A stretch of DNA of 64,000 bases from Chondrilla cf. caribensis (Eukaryota; Porifera; Demospongiae; Chondrillida; Chondrillidae): positions 2,305,282 to 2,369,281 of the forward strand of contig OZ026555.1 of the NCBI GenBank assembly GCA_964020155.1. Direction: 5' to 3'. Made by a program: the position numbers and the translations under genes. The notes beneath the pieces were generated by a model. The model made no database searches. It saw only the letters and a program-made list of their open reading frames with translations, and had not been told where the DNA came from. Below are positions 33,357 to 45,049 of this stretch, piece by piece (within the stretch, counting starts at the first letter, position 1; every line of letters starts with the position of its first letter).

Positions 33357-33416
33357 GCTGTAGACGCTATATATACGTACATAGCGTTTCGGCCTTTTGG
33401 GCCTCATCAGTACAGC
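33357..33416 (-). ncRNA. Hammerhead ribozyme 2 (type I, complete core)
   Basis: On the minus strand: stem I gctgta/tacagc (33,416-33,411 with 33,362-33,357), CTGATGA, stem II ggcc/ggcc with loop caaaa, GAAA, stem III cgctat/atagcg with a 10-base loop, triplet GTC, then stem I 3' strand. Stem III differs in sequence and length from ribozyme 1 yet pairs perfectly, which is covariation evidence for selected structure. It lies about 480 nt downstream of the predicted stop (33,898) of the minus-strand gene, in its sense orientation. Confidence 0.93.
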
Positions 33417-33540
33417 GTACACATACGTATAATACGTGTGGTCATACAGTCAGCTTCCTTCACAGCTATAGCACAATGATATAAGAACACGGTAATTTGG
33501 TAGAGGATCATGAATTATACCTTTGTTTAAACAGACGTAC

Positions 33541-33547
<7 letters not shown>

Positions 33548-33582
<35 letters not shown>
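33548..33582. repeat. (TA)n microsatellite
   Basis: Perfect TA run within the 3' region of the minus-strand gene. Confidence 0.9.
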
Positions 33583-33583
<1 letters not shown>

Positions 33584-33897
33584 AGGGCTCATCAGCTGTG
33601 CTGGGGTATCATTGTTATCATACTAAAATGGCTTCTATTAATAACAATGTACAAAAATAGTAAACTATGGCCACTGATACGTATATACGTACATCAAAAC
33701 AGTAAAGTCTGTATTATAAAGACCACCATACCCAAGGGACCAGAAGTAGGTGGCCACTATAGACAAGGATAAGTGTATTCTATCAAACCTGGAACATAAA
33801 CACTCATTACAAGCACATTAATGACAACCTTTCAGGTCTAGGGGCTTTGAGAAAAGCCGTTGTTCATTGACATAGTATGTACAAGCATATACAGTCC

Positions 33898-36800
33898 TCA
33901 CGCATCCAAAATACACTGGGACACTTTAGAGTTGCCATCACCCTCAGCTACAACTAATGCAATGGGATAAAGAATAACCATAATAGATATGAATGATTAC
34001 GTTCTGAAATGTACATTTCAAATAACAAATTTACACAAATATGTAAGGGAATATTACATACACTCACCTAAATGGCCACAATAGGGTGTGAAGCCACAAA
34101 ACTTGCACTCTTTTGTGCACGTCAGATGGTAGTGTCCTTCCTCACTGCAGTTACCACACCTTACATCCCTGGGCTTTCCTATCAATCCCTTGTCCTGGAA
34201 GAACTCCAAACGGTTGGCTTTCTGCATCAGCTGGACTAGGGCTTCCTGTGATCTCATATTTGTTGCCCTGAATAGAATAAGGTATAAAGTACGTAATAAA
34301 GTAATATTAGAATAAGTACACAGATTCACGTACCTGAAGAAAGTTTTTGTCATACGATCATTGTATTTTTCAAGTCCCTGCTGGGTGAATGGTAAGAGTC
34401 CTCCATGCTGCCGCAGGAATTGGCCAACATGGCTGTGCATGGCATGGATATACGGTGTGACTTGAAGTTTCAAGTACACCGAGAGGAACCTATCCACCCA
34501 TGTCTTGGATGCTGACTCGAACTCTTCAATATCACCTTCCTCTAGCAGAGGCTTTCCTAGCAGGTTGTTTATCCGCAAGAGTTCAAGCCATAGGTACTGC
34601 ATTGTGGACACTTTTGATGGGGATTCGTGGGGCAACAGCATGGAAATATCTATGCTGGACATCAATTTAAGCTTTTCAGGTCCTGCAGAGAAATAACAAT
34701 GTCATGATAATAATAATAATCCTGTCTACCGATCACTTACGTACGTACATACATACCAGTAAAAGATCTCCATTTTATTTTGGACTCAAGACCTACGGTC
34801 AACATAAATCCTGAGATACCAATCTTGGTCACAAATTCTTCAAACGCTGCAAGATGCTTGTGTTTGGCTCTATCTAGGCCGGCAACTTTTTTGGACTTGT
34901 CCAGGGCATCCTGTCTGAGCAAATCCACAATGAGTGCATCAATGAGTACATCACTCACACGAAGAAAAAGATGCAAGTTGTCGATGACAACATGATGCAG
35001 AGGAATCATTGGAAACAATGGTTTCCTTGAAACATTGTACTGCCGCTTCCTCTTTGTCAATGATGCCAGGTGCATATTCTCTTCAATGGTTCTACCACAA
35101 AAAGAGACATTGTCAAGAATTCACTTATATTTCTGAAGGTATCAGAAATAAACAGCATCACCTAAGACACAATGTTATTAATGTTAACGCATACATAAAC
35201 CTACCTGGCTCCCTTATCTGCATCAGTAATTGACCAATGTTTTGAGGTATCCCATCGGTCACCCTTAGGGCACTTGCACCAAATGCAGGCATATTCACTT
35301 GTTGCTGCATCTATACCCGTCACAAGGGCCAAGAACTTCCAATCGCCACCTAGATAAAAAGCCAACTACATGGCAAAAATTGAGATGCATACTCATTGTA
35401 CGTACTTCCTAAGAATATTCTTCATGTATGCCGCAAATAATACCTTGTAACGAATTCCTTGAATTTCAATCCCATCTGTAAGCTCTGTAACCTCTTGGAT
35501 AATATCCTGTAGAGCTAAGGACAGTGCTTCATATGACTCTGGCTCTTTGAAAATTGCAATGGGATGAATCCCATCAACTGAAGCAACATTCTCTAATTCA
35601 TCCAAAACAGTGAATGAGAAGACCACATAATGGATTCTTTTTCCAACCATGGTACCATCTCCAGAGAGCTTCACCCTGAATGTCTTTGTAGATCTGTACA
35701 TGTGGAAAATGTACAGTATATACATATACACACATATATATATATAATTTGATACAGGAGGAATAGAGATCTAATTATAAGGTAAGCTAAGGTATATCAG
35801 AATATCAAATACCTGAAAGAGGCATCTTCAGGTGCGTAATGTATGACATGCCCAATCCGAAGAAGGAGTCGCTCTCTCAATGACTGTTGGACACCATGTG
35901 TCCCATTGGGTGTTGGCACAATGGTCCAATACTCATTCAGTTGTTTCACCTTGGTCTTTACCTTATTGAGAGACGGCATGCTTGGGAAAACCTTACTGAG
36001 GTCTCTATATGCTCCACCTTTGAAAATGTGAAGGCAAACACAATTATATGCATGTATAAAGTCTGTTACAGTAATAACATGTACACAGTTGAACCTGCAT
36101 AATGCGACATGCTGAGCTAGGGACAAATACTTTTTGTTGGATTGTAGAGAATATGACATTATGCAGGTTCCAGGGTTCATAACAAGGTCACACACTGAGG
36201 CAAAACATATACACATGCATAATACAAACATACTTGAAATCATGTGCTTGTCTTTAGTCATCAGTGCCTTATCTACCAAGTTTTCACCCATTCCATTATC
36301 ACATTCATCTTTGGTCTCTAAATGGAGCACATCAAAATGTTCTGTCTTCGTATTGAATGTTTGGATAGACAAAGGAATGTGGCCAAATTCTTCAAGTGAG
36401 GATAGCGACGATGAACATTCGGAAAGGGCTGCCTTCTTTAATCTCCGGCAATGTGATGCGCTGTAGGTTGACATTGGCCTTCTCTTCTTCCCATTTGGAA
36501 GAACATTCTCCACATCAGACAAAGAATCTGAATACAAAAAATAATAAGTAATTATTATGAACCTATACAATAACACACGCACATGATAATAATAATAACA
36601 ATAATATGGATCTATATCAAACAATCACAGCAATAAACATACGTATATACGTACATATAATATTATAGCTACATGAAAACTGGAAGATTCTAAGGAAATG
36701 TTAAACTCACATCGAGTAGCTGCAGTGGATTCGAGTACTTCCTTCTCTTTCTGCAATGATGCCACTTTGTCCTTTAGTTGTTTCACTTCTTGAAGAAGGG

Positions 36801-37243
36801 ATGCAGATTCGATATTTTCCTTCTCGAGCGGGATTGTCCATTGCCTCAGCCGAAATGATTTTATCGATCGTCCTCCTTTTTTATTCTTTACCGTCCATGA
36901 GACGTGCTTGGAGCGATCAGCCAGTCTTCGGTGAAGTAGAGGACTGTATGCAAAGTTTGCACCAAAATGATGACCGATTTCATCAATCCACTTCCGTACG
37001 TTTTCTTCGGTAGGCTCCACACCACAACGACGGACGATGTTTTCAAAGGCTTCGCTAAGTACATGAATTGAAAAGATGGAATGATATTGTGAAAGTATCG
37101 AAACAAAGCTCTATAATGAGTTTAGAGTAGGTAAATCGTCATTAGCATATTAGCTACATGAATGGTATATTAATATCAATTCTGAATACGTATACAACAT
37201 GTAGCTACACTTACTTGGTTATTTGATAGAGTGGACTCGACAT
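33898..37243 (-). CDS. Large transposase-like protein of the three-gene cluster
   Basis: Ten exons on the minus strand: 37,243-37,215, 37,054-36,711, 36,527-36,234, 36,017-35,813, 35,695 to about 35,440, 35,349-35,205, 35,091-34,757, 34,682-34,334, 34,267-34,068, 33,953-33,898 (stop, tentative). Exon 2 ends in a coiled coil ([20 protein letters not shown]). The core has [72 protein letters not shown] and [19 protein letters not shown], recalling uncharacterised transposon-encoded proteins with an RNase H-like core; candidate acidic residues are the Asp in SGDGT and VIDNLHL. The C-terminus has a zinc cluster ([20 protein letters not shown]). The phase between exons 5 and 6 does not close with standard GT-AG sites, so there may be a misread exon or a mutation. 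Family unnamed; role inferred. Confidence 0.65.
36092..36178. mobile_element. Short MITE-like inverted repeat in an intron
   Basis: Ends gttgaacctgcataatg and cattatgcaggttc are inverted copies enclosing about 50 bases, inside the intron between exons 3 and 4 of the transposase-like gene. Confidence 0.6.
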
Positions 37244-37520
37244 TCTTCGTATACAGGTACAATTCAAAACAGAAGATAGCAACTTCCAAAAGGGTTCGAC
37301 AGTCACAAAAGACTACTTATCACTTTACTAAGTTACGCAATGTTGCTAAGCAACATCACATAATTAGCGTGCAGCCGCGTGGGTGGGTGCTTGAGTCCTC
37401 TCAGTCTTGCGATAATATTATATTACCTATAGCCACTCGGACAGACAAAAGCCTTTATACTCCATCCCCGATATACACGCTATGTGTCGATCATTATAGT
37501 CATTGAATATTATATGAGCT

Positions 37521-37847
37521 ATGGCAGAAGCAACATCAAGATCAGTGAGGCCGCCACCTAGCTACGCCAGGTTGTACCATTTGCGGCACCAATTTCCCTG
37601 GCTGGTATTTGCTTGGGGTCCATCTGCGACAGAACTTTTTATATATTGTCGCAGATGCACTTTACAGAGGAAGAAGACCACTCTTACTTATCCAGGTCCG
37701 TATTTGACGCGTATACTGTATAATATAAACTACTTTCATCTTATCCATAAATACACAGGAAAGCTGATAACAGCGAAACCCAGAGCGACCGTGGTTACTC
37801 TTCTGGAAACCCACGAAAGAAAGTATCATAGAACGAGACTACAATAG
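37521..37847 (+). CDS. Small TTF/BED-like zinc finger protein of the three-gene cluster
   Basis: Two exons, 37,521-37,695 and 37,759-37,847, join to 87 codons. Encodes FPWLVFAWGPSATELFIYCR followed by RCTLQ, then after the splice TVVTLLETHERKYHRTRLQ. W...F.YCRRC...HERKYH is a CxxC-(n)-H-x4-H zinc finger of the type seen at the N-terminus of hAT/DUF4371-like transposases (TTF finger), here as a separate tiny protein. It is divergent from, and about 280 bases away from, the start of the large minus-strand gene, so the two may share a promoter. A DNA-binding partner of the transposase is a reasonable guess. Confidence 0.6.
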   Translation: MAEATSRSVRPPPSYARLYHLRHQFPWLVFAWGPSATELFIYCRRCTLQRKKTTLTYPGPYLTRILYNINYFHLIHKYTGKLITAKPRATVVTLLETHERKYHRTRLQ

Positions 37848-37960
37848 TACTATGCTACGTTATAATATTAAATACGTATAATATTATTGTCTGTGTAATA
37901 TTATAATGATACGCACACGCATGAAAGCCTATAATATACATTTAGTTTTGGGCTCACCAG

Positions 37961-38156
37961 TACTGTAGGAAGAACGACCCCCATCGGTGTTGTATTCTAC
38001 GACGCGAGGTTAGGATTAGGGTTATGTTTACTTTGTAAATTGTATTGATGTGATAGATGCACTGATATAAATGCAAGCGCAATCGTATTTAGCTATATCC
38101 TTAACCCTAACCTTGCTATAGAATACAACGGCGCTGAGGGGTTGTTCTTCCTACGT
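37961..38156. mobile_element. MITE with about 50-bp inverted ends
   Basis: Left end tgtaggaagaac followed by gtgttgtattctac and a ttaggattagggtta stretch; the right end carries the inverted copies (ccctaaccttgctatagaatacaac, gttgttcttcctac). About 195 bases, non-autonomous. The telomere-like words are part of the arms. Confidence 0.75.
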
Positions 38157-38159
38157 AAC

Positions 38160-39250
38160 ATGATCCGGGTAGACACTTCATTGCTCAGTAGAACAGCTGA
38201 CTAGACATTCAATCAACAGTCGAAGGTGACGTTATAATATAAACGCAGATAACCGAGCCTTCCAAACTGACTTTAAAGGGTGCTCGAAAATCGAAAAAGG
38301 CGGATTTCCCTGGCAAGAATCGGGAGCGTTGAGCCAATCACCAGAATCGTCAGCATGTACTCTATACGTTTCCGGGTTGACAATTTTGGTTTGGGGTTGG
38401 TTAGCAATGGTTCTCGAGGATTATAGACTATGATGAGATATTCCCATATTAATGTATAGCATACATCATTGTCACTTTAATCGCAAATGGCGGCTGTTAT
38501 GTAAACGTTCTGAGAATAAAATTTAGATGAATAAAATCCTTACAAGATCAAAAACAACATGGTGAGTTGACCTTATTAATGCAGACTTTAATAATAAATA
38601 TAATGCTATAAAACGCACGATTTTTCTTGAAAACTGGTCTTCTATCAGAGTTATTTGTCACCTGTAGGTGTAGAATGCACAAATAATGAGCGCAATAACC
38701 CCATATGGTGGAGCAAGGAGTGTTGGACAGAGAAGGAGTTTGACAATTGATGTCATTTTAACTGACACAACAAAAGAGGGAAGAAAGGTTAGCCAAGGAA
38801 CATCAAGGCCCTACCCAAGCACCCCTCAACATTCATGCATGGGTTGGTATTGCAATAAGGGGAAGTGCTGAAATTGTAATGTTTACAGGAGTTCTGACAG
38901 CAATGAGGTATGCTAAGATCCTGGATGCTGCACTGGTTTCCTCTGCTGGATCACAGTACGCAGGAGACCACTAATTACATTAAGACAGAGATCCCAAACA
39001 TACAGCACTGATGTAAAGTAATGCACCCTGTCACACACGTGACACACGCATGTACCATGTGTGTACATGATCTAAGAAACATATTCGTGTATACTGTAGT
39101 CTCTGTAATTTTCACAGGACTAAATTTTGCAAATGAATGAAAGTTTGCATTTCATTTCTGCGAATGGACATAGCCTATTTTATATTATAGTATACAAGTT
39201 ATAATCAGTATTAAATAGGAATGAAAATGGCAGTTGACTCTGAGTTGCAA
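38160..39250. other. Unassigned region right of the three-gene cluster
   Basis: Contains cgcaaatggcggctg (38,480), resembling a YY1-like promoter word, and a possible exon around 38,668-38,788 preceded by cacctgtag and followed by a donor-like gttagcc. No product recognised. Confidence 0.3.
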
Positions 39251-39413
39251 AATCCCTTTCTTTCAAATTGCAACTATCATCAATCAATTGCTACAAGATA
39301 CAGATACACAATAATCACAACAAATATCAATAATAATAATAACAGTAACATCCAATATTATACACACCAAGTAGTAATACACACCAAGTAGTAATACACT
39401 AGTGATCACTTAC

Positions 39414-42400
39414 AAGAGATTCAATCACCATCTTCACTGTTTTACACTTGCATTGTGACCATGCTTCACACAATTCCTTCTCATCCACTAGAGTGTTGTC
39501 CTGGTCAGGAATGATGAGATGTAATGGAACAACTTCAATAAATTATGTCATCTTGTTCAAAACTCACTGACAAACATTCCTCATAACACTGAAGGCATCT
39601 AATCTATTACCATACGGTATACTAATTCTACCAGATAAAGGTTGCATTGGAATGAGCGGTGTTGATCAACGGTTTGAACAACACTACACACAGTCTATGT
39701 AAACTGAAAACTATTTTAATAGCACCTACACACGTGGTCTAAGACATTTGGCAAATAATATTATAAAATATTGTAACCATAGTATTAATAATTATACATA
39801 TGCACTTTGTTCAGCAGGTACATACTTGACAACATGTAGATCAGATTAAATCTGAACTTAATACTGTACTGACTGAAGGTAATTACACCAAACCCTCACA
39901 TACCCCTCACCATTTGTTCACAAGCACTTGTAAGCACTTGTTCAATTAGCAACTTTGTGGAGGTGTTACGTACATATCTAACCTCTTGACAAATGTACAT
40001 GAACATCTATAGCACTTCATATTCTGCAGACATTCTACAATAATAGTTCAGACTTCAGAGATACCTCAATGCCATGACAATACTAAAGGGTTGTGTGTAA
40101 CTGCTGAAATGTCATTGCTCTTGGAAAAGGAACTGATACTGAAATTTACTTCTAGATCTCCAGGTATGGTTGATAATTTTATTGTGTTAAGTAGGCTTTG
40201 CGTACTTTATCACTTGGAAAATGCTTTTAGAATACGGTACTTTAAAAATACTTTCTTAACTTTATATGGTAACAGTTACACAATTAAATGTGACAATTTA
40301 TCAGGCGCTCGCATGTAGTCCAGAAGCAAATGATGAGAACTCGCTGTCCACTCACAAAAGTTGATACTATTACCTTCAGTCAGCACTGTACCTTCCGTGA
40401 TATATATACTATTGTGGAGGTACTCACATACTAGATGCACTTGTACAGACAATGGAACCTCTCCATTAAGGACACTTGTGGACCTCCATTTATGTCCTTA
40501 TTAAAAAGGGTTTACGCAATTCAGAGATCATTTGGTACACTACAGTACTACACCTGGACATAGAATGGTGTGCTCATTACAGGGTTTTCATAATTCAGAG
40601 GTTGTAGTAGAGAGCTAACAATGTGTATTATTGATAATAACAGGCACGATTGGAAGTGTGGGAACTGCAAAGACCATAAGTAGCTACAATATAGAGGCTT
40701 TGGGTCGAAATACAGTAATGATATATACATTCTGCTGAATAATTTTATGTTAATGAGATTCAAATGTATAGATATAGGCGCACGGTGGATGCATAACCAG
40801 ACAGAATGGTACTATCATGGTGAGGTTGTACAATATTCAGGAGTTCCAGCTCTTTCTATACAGTACACTGAACTTACATCAGTCAACCTCATGGTAACAT
40901 TCAATTCCTCCAAATCTTCAGCACCTCCCACTCCACAGAGGATTGCTGCCCACTCTGCTGGAGAGATCTTCAATTTCAACTGACTTGTGAGACGTGGAGC
41001 CAGTAACTGCTTCAGTGAAGATATCCATGATTCATCATATTCTGTGATAAAAAAATAATAAAATGTTAAAAATGGACAAAATAACAAAAAACAATGACTA
41101 CAGATTTTCAATAGACCATAAATAGCTTTGATGGATCCAGTACACCCCATGCTCAAAGTGGTAATACAAACACAAACATTTTGTAGATCCTAATAATAAA
41201 AGATTGCTTCAACACACACTCATGTACATACTGTAGAGAATCATGTACATAGGTTTGTGTAAAGGTTCAATTGTTGCATGTTCTTATGAGTGATGTTTGT
41301 TTAAATTATGATTTGTTGCGAGCATGCTCAGTGTGTCAGTCAGACATGTGTATTTCAGAAGTGAATAATGAGTGAAATGTGTACAAGTTGATAGTAAGCC
41401 AGTATGCAATTACGTTACCATACTACAGTAATTTGGGAATGAGAATCGGAATAGCTGCTATTTTGTTGTATGTTGTTGTGAAACTACTGTGGCCTATTGG
41501 GACCAAGTAATTGGAGATAAATAAAACTCTTGGAGCTGGTGGTTGGTGCAGGATGGTGCACTAGAGAATGTTGAGTACAGTAAGTGGGCACCACCCATTG
41601 TCCCTGTTCCTGAGAAGAGTAGGAAATATTGAGCAAATACATCATAAGCACTGTGGGATTACTAGAATGAGAGCAATTGATAAGAGTTATGTCTTATGGG
41701 CAGTGATGGACAAACAGATTGAGGAGCTAGCTCGGTTGTTGGTTAAACGTAGAGCGCGCATATAAAAGGGGGGGTGGTCACACGTTTACGGAACAAAATG
41801 GCGGCCTAATGCTTCTCTCTCGAGGAGAAATAATATATGTTAACTCGTGCTCTACTCAATACAAATTCTCCAAAGTATAATAGAAGTTGTACGAACACAC
41901 AATAGTAGCGATTCCAGAGGAATTATTAAAATCCTTATTCAGGCATCTTTATTCTAATATTCATCTTTTAGAATATTTAAGAAAGTTTATAGTTTTTATT
42001 CGATGAAAATCGGTTCAGTAGAAACCAAGATATGGGCTTCAAAAGGCGACCGATCAGCGGTACGAGTTTAACCTGCTAATGATATTCATTGCAATAACCA
42101 TTCGCGGTCACGAGGCTCATCATACTAAAATACTGCAATATGTGCATGAATTTAATAATTTGAATTTGAATTCTTATTTAGACTGGGGCAAATCACTAGC
42201 CCAGAGGGCTACTATTAAGGTGACCAGTAAACACGTGACATACAGAGAATATAATAATATAAAATAAATGAATATTTATAATTAATAAATAAGTAATGGG
42301 AGACATGCATGAATTGCAAAATAGGATAAATAAATGGAATATACACTTTGAATGATTGCATGACTAATGAGACGAAATAAGCGACCTTACAGAAATAATA

Positions 42401-45042
42401 AAAGCATGCAAATTTTGTAACTGTCTGGTTTCAGATGGTAAAGAATTCCAAATTTTAGGTCCACAGAATGAAAAAGCTTTCCTACCAAAGTTTGTAACTG
42501 CTCTGGGGAGATGAAGAGCCCCGCTCGCTGCCGCCCTAGTGTCATGTTTGTGGACCTTGGATGCTGGAGTACACAGAGGAGCCAAGTAGTCAGGACCCAG
42601 TTTGTTAATGACCTTGAACATGAGGGTGGCTATATTCAGATGGCGTCGTTCCTTTAACGTGAGCCAGTGGAGCTCTCTTCTGATGCTGGTGACAGAGGTG
42701 ACTCTATGTTACTTAAGGATTATTCTTCCAGCATAGTTTTGAAGTCTCTCCAGTTTCATGGCTAGTTTTTCGGTACAGTTGTTCCAGACTACATCACAGT
42801 AATCGAATGATGGTAGAATGTACGCTTTGTAGATAATAAATCGTAATTCGCGTATGAGATCGAATCGATGATCAATTTCGAAATCAGCGCGAAGAAAACA
42901 GCAAGTATTATCGTGAACACAAAATATGTGGTATATGCAGTGTTTAAACGACATAGCATAAGCATAAGCTGCACCATGGGTTTACATCATGTGAATATAG
43001 TGAAATCAAAATCCTTGATTTCCAATGCCGAAGATCGAATTGAAAGAATTCAAATGCGACAGTTAAACAAATTCCAACTATGACGGAAACGAACGATAGC
43101 AGTTTAGAAGTTGAATGTGCAGCAGTTCGCGCATAATACTGCAGAGACCAATTTTTTGTTAGGATGGATGCTAATTTCGCCGATAATGGAAACCAGAAAA
43201 AAGAAAATACAATTAAACCTATCTTGATAGTAAGCTCAGGTCTTCACTTAAGATCGCACCAAGGGATAAATATCTTCGTTCGTCTTTTCCCCCTTGGAAA
43301 TATCGCGACCACTCGTCGTACATTAAAACAATATACATTAGGAATTAGGCATCATTTTATATTAGTTACAATATCGTTGGAATCGCTCACAATAGTCATA
43401 ATAACACAGTATTTCCGTTAAAAAAATCAGTATCAAATTGTGGCATTACGTGTTACCCTTACGAGGAAGTATATAAGGAAGAAAATTGCTATAAAGCAGG
43501 CACGGAGATGCTATGGCAGTTCTGTTCGGGAAAAAGGAAGGTCTAAAGTCGTCGGGCGTCAGCTTCAATCAGATTTATTCGAGAAAAAATTTACTTTCGA
43601 ACGATTCAACAGACACCACAGAACTTGAGTAGCTGAAGCCATGATAACACACAGTGACACTCCACCGTCTTTCTTTGTGCCATGTAGCGAAGGAATTCTC
43701 TTCTTCTACAGCTATTCCAGGCAGCTAGCGGACGGTAAACCGTTCAAGGTATGCAATACGTCAATTTCATCGAAAAGTAAAATTTCTGCTTGGAAAAGCG
43801 AACAACAAAGATCAAACTTAATAATAAGTGTATAAACGTGCGTTGTTTCTTTTTATCATTGTTAATGCTTGTTAACAGCTATGGTTAGGACGAGAAGAAG
43901 CCTTTTTAGAAAAAAGCTTCTTTGTGTCCGTTGAAACTCGCCTTAAATAATGTTTTCATGGTGTGTAACCACCCCCCCTTTTATAGTTGAATCCCCGACA
44001 CCTCGAAACATGCGAGGACAAGGTTCCGTAGCACTCTCTACGTTTAAGTGTGTCACATTTAAGAGCATTCCAGCTGTAGCCACACTGCACCTGTGGGTAT
44101 GACCGGATCATGGCAACATGGACATCTGGATTTCGTAGGGACATTTCAGAATAAGAAGTTACCGATTTTGGTAGACGCTCATTCAAATTGGCCGGAGGTG
44201 GTAGAAATGTGTAATATTACTTGTGAGAAGACAGTTGAAGTGTTACAATTCCATTACCAACAGGTATTAGAAATCGAGAAAAGATTTAGGGATGAACTCC
44301 ACAAAAGTGGAAAAATATTAAGCTAAAAGGGTCTGAATAGGCAGCCACATAATTGGAACCCTGTATTACAATCTCAACATCAACAGCAGCAGACAGTGTA
44401 CTGGGCATATTGCATATGCAATTCCAGTGGTTGATGTTGGGATGGTTGTAGTCCAATTTGGAGGATGCTATTGAAATTCCGAGGACCAAAGTCTCCGTAT
44501 TAGTATCACTACAGCCCCTAGATAATCGACGCTATTGATAAGGCAATTGCTTATGAACATTGTTCCCCATTCAAAAAATATGCAAGAAATTGGGGAAAGA
44601 ATTGGTGAAAGAATGGCTATTTGAGAGTATACTTGGTCAAGACAAATGATTTCAAAAACTTTCCATGAAGTGCTTCAACTACAATCAGACAAGCTGAGGA
44701 CACAAAAAAGGTTGCTTTAAACTTTAAATAATTTTATATTATTGTTGGCTCGTAATTATGTCTACATCTTGAAAATGACAATTTTCGTGAGAAAAACAAG
44801 ACTGAGCACTCAACTTCTAGTGCACACATGCAGGGTGAATATGTCTGCATGGTCAATGTCCATTGAAGTCAGTAGCAAAAGAGCTATCATACATGTCAAC
44901 AGTATGATAGGGTCAAGTGTGTCAACTTACCAGAGGAACAGTCATACGAGCAGTTAATCATCAAGTGCTGTACATTTTGGCTTAATGATATTCCCTTTAG
45001 TAGTGCCCTCACAAAAGACTTTTTAAACTCAGTCCACTTTTC
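39414..45042 (-). CDS. Module unit 1 of the modular CARD gene (exon trio)
   Basis: Three exons in phase: W 45,042-44,931 (112 nt, WTEFKKSFVRALLKGISL), D 41,041-40,878 (164 nt, YDESWISSLKQLLAPRLTSQ ... SPAEWAAILCGVGGAEDLEE), E 39,500-39,414 (87 nt, VDEKELCEAWSQCKCK). Total 363 nt = 121 codons, starting and ending in phase 0, so modules can be strung together without a frame change. All three show canonical splice sites (cacttgtag, tttatcacag, attcctgaccag; donors gtaagt). The spacing of W, L and AW residues in D-E vaguely recalls a death-fold helical domain, which would fit a CARD-containing protein; I cannot assign it. Intron between W and D holds gypsy debris and a TIR element. Confidence 0.55.
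41759..43986. mobile_element. TIR element inside the gypsy remnant
   Basis: Ends TAAAAGGGGGGGTGGTCACAC and, inverted, TAAAAGGGGGGGTGGTTACAC, flanked by TA. About 2.2 kb. It carries a fragment of a non-LTR retrotransposon (42,364-42,960) and several short frames without recognised products. No transposase seen, so it is probably non-autonomous or decayed. Confidence 0.7.
42364..42960 (-). pseudogene. LINE (CR1/L2-like) reverse transcriptase C-terminal fragment
   Basis: Minus-strand frames read YILPSFDYCDVVWNNCTEKL and KLERLQNYAGRIIL, then, after a frame change near 42,700, ATLMFKVINKLGPDYLAPLC, TRAAASGALHLPRAVTNFGR and GPKIWNSLPSE. This is the thumb and C-terminal region of Jockey/CR1/L2-type ORF2. 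At least one frameshift; inactive. Confidence 0.8.
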
Positions 45043-45049
45043 CTACAAG

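Larger units (their letters stand above)
30988..39250. mobile_element. Foreign segment carrying a three-gene, hammerhead-bearing cluster (candidate mobile element)
   Basis: The surrounding repeat units run without this DNA (compare 27,440-27,640 and 46,560-46,770), so about 8 kb was inserted in the intron between module exon 3 (39.4 kb) and exon A (30.5 kb). It contains genes at 31,327-32,397 (+), 33,898-37,243 (-) and 37,521-37,847 (+), two hammerhead ribozymes, and a MITE at 37,961. I could not find terminal inverted repeats or a target duplication, so exact ends and mobility remain unproven; 38,160-39,250 may be a separate insertion. Confidence 0.5.
41560..44330 (+). pseudogene. Ty3/gypsy RT-integrase remnant, split by a TIR element
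   Basis: Left of the insertion: a short RT piece (KWAPPIVPVPEKSRK) runs by deletion into an integrase zinc-domain piece (HHKHCGITRMRAIDKSYVLW ... IEELARLL), ending at 41,757. Right of it, from 43,985: CVTFKSIPAVATLHLWV and the integrase core start (GHLDFVGTFQ, ILVDAHSNWPEVVEM). Stops and deletions make it dead. Shorter RT remnants sit at the same relative place in the other units (49,375-49,440, 60,530-60,590), so the insertion predates the unit duplications. Confidence 0.7.

Noticed and set aside
33580..33605. Hammerhead-like CTGATGAG on the minus strand near 33,590
   Set aside because: It is followed by a TA repeat and lacks GAAA and a closing stem; not a ribozyme as it stands.
37961..38156. 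Telomere-like TTAGGG/CCCTAA words
   Set aside because: Only one or two imperfect units, located in the arms of an MITE; not a telomere or interstitial telomeric array.
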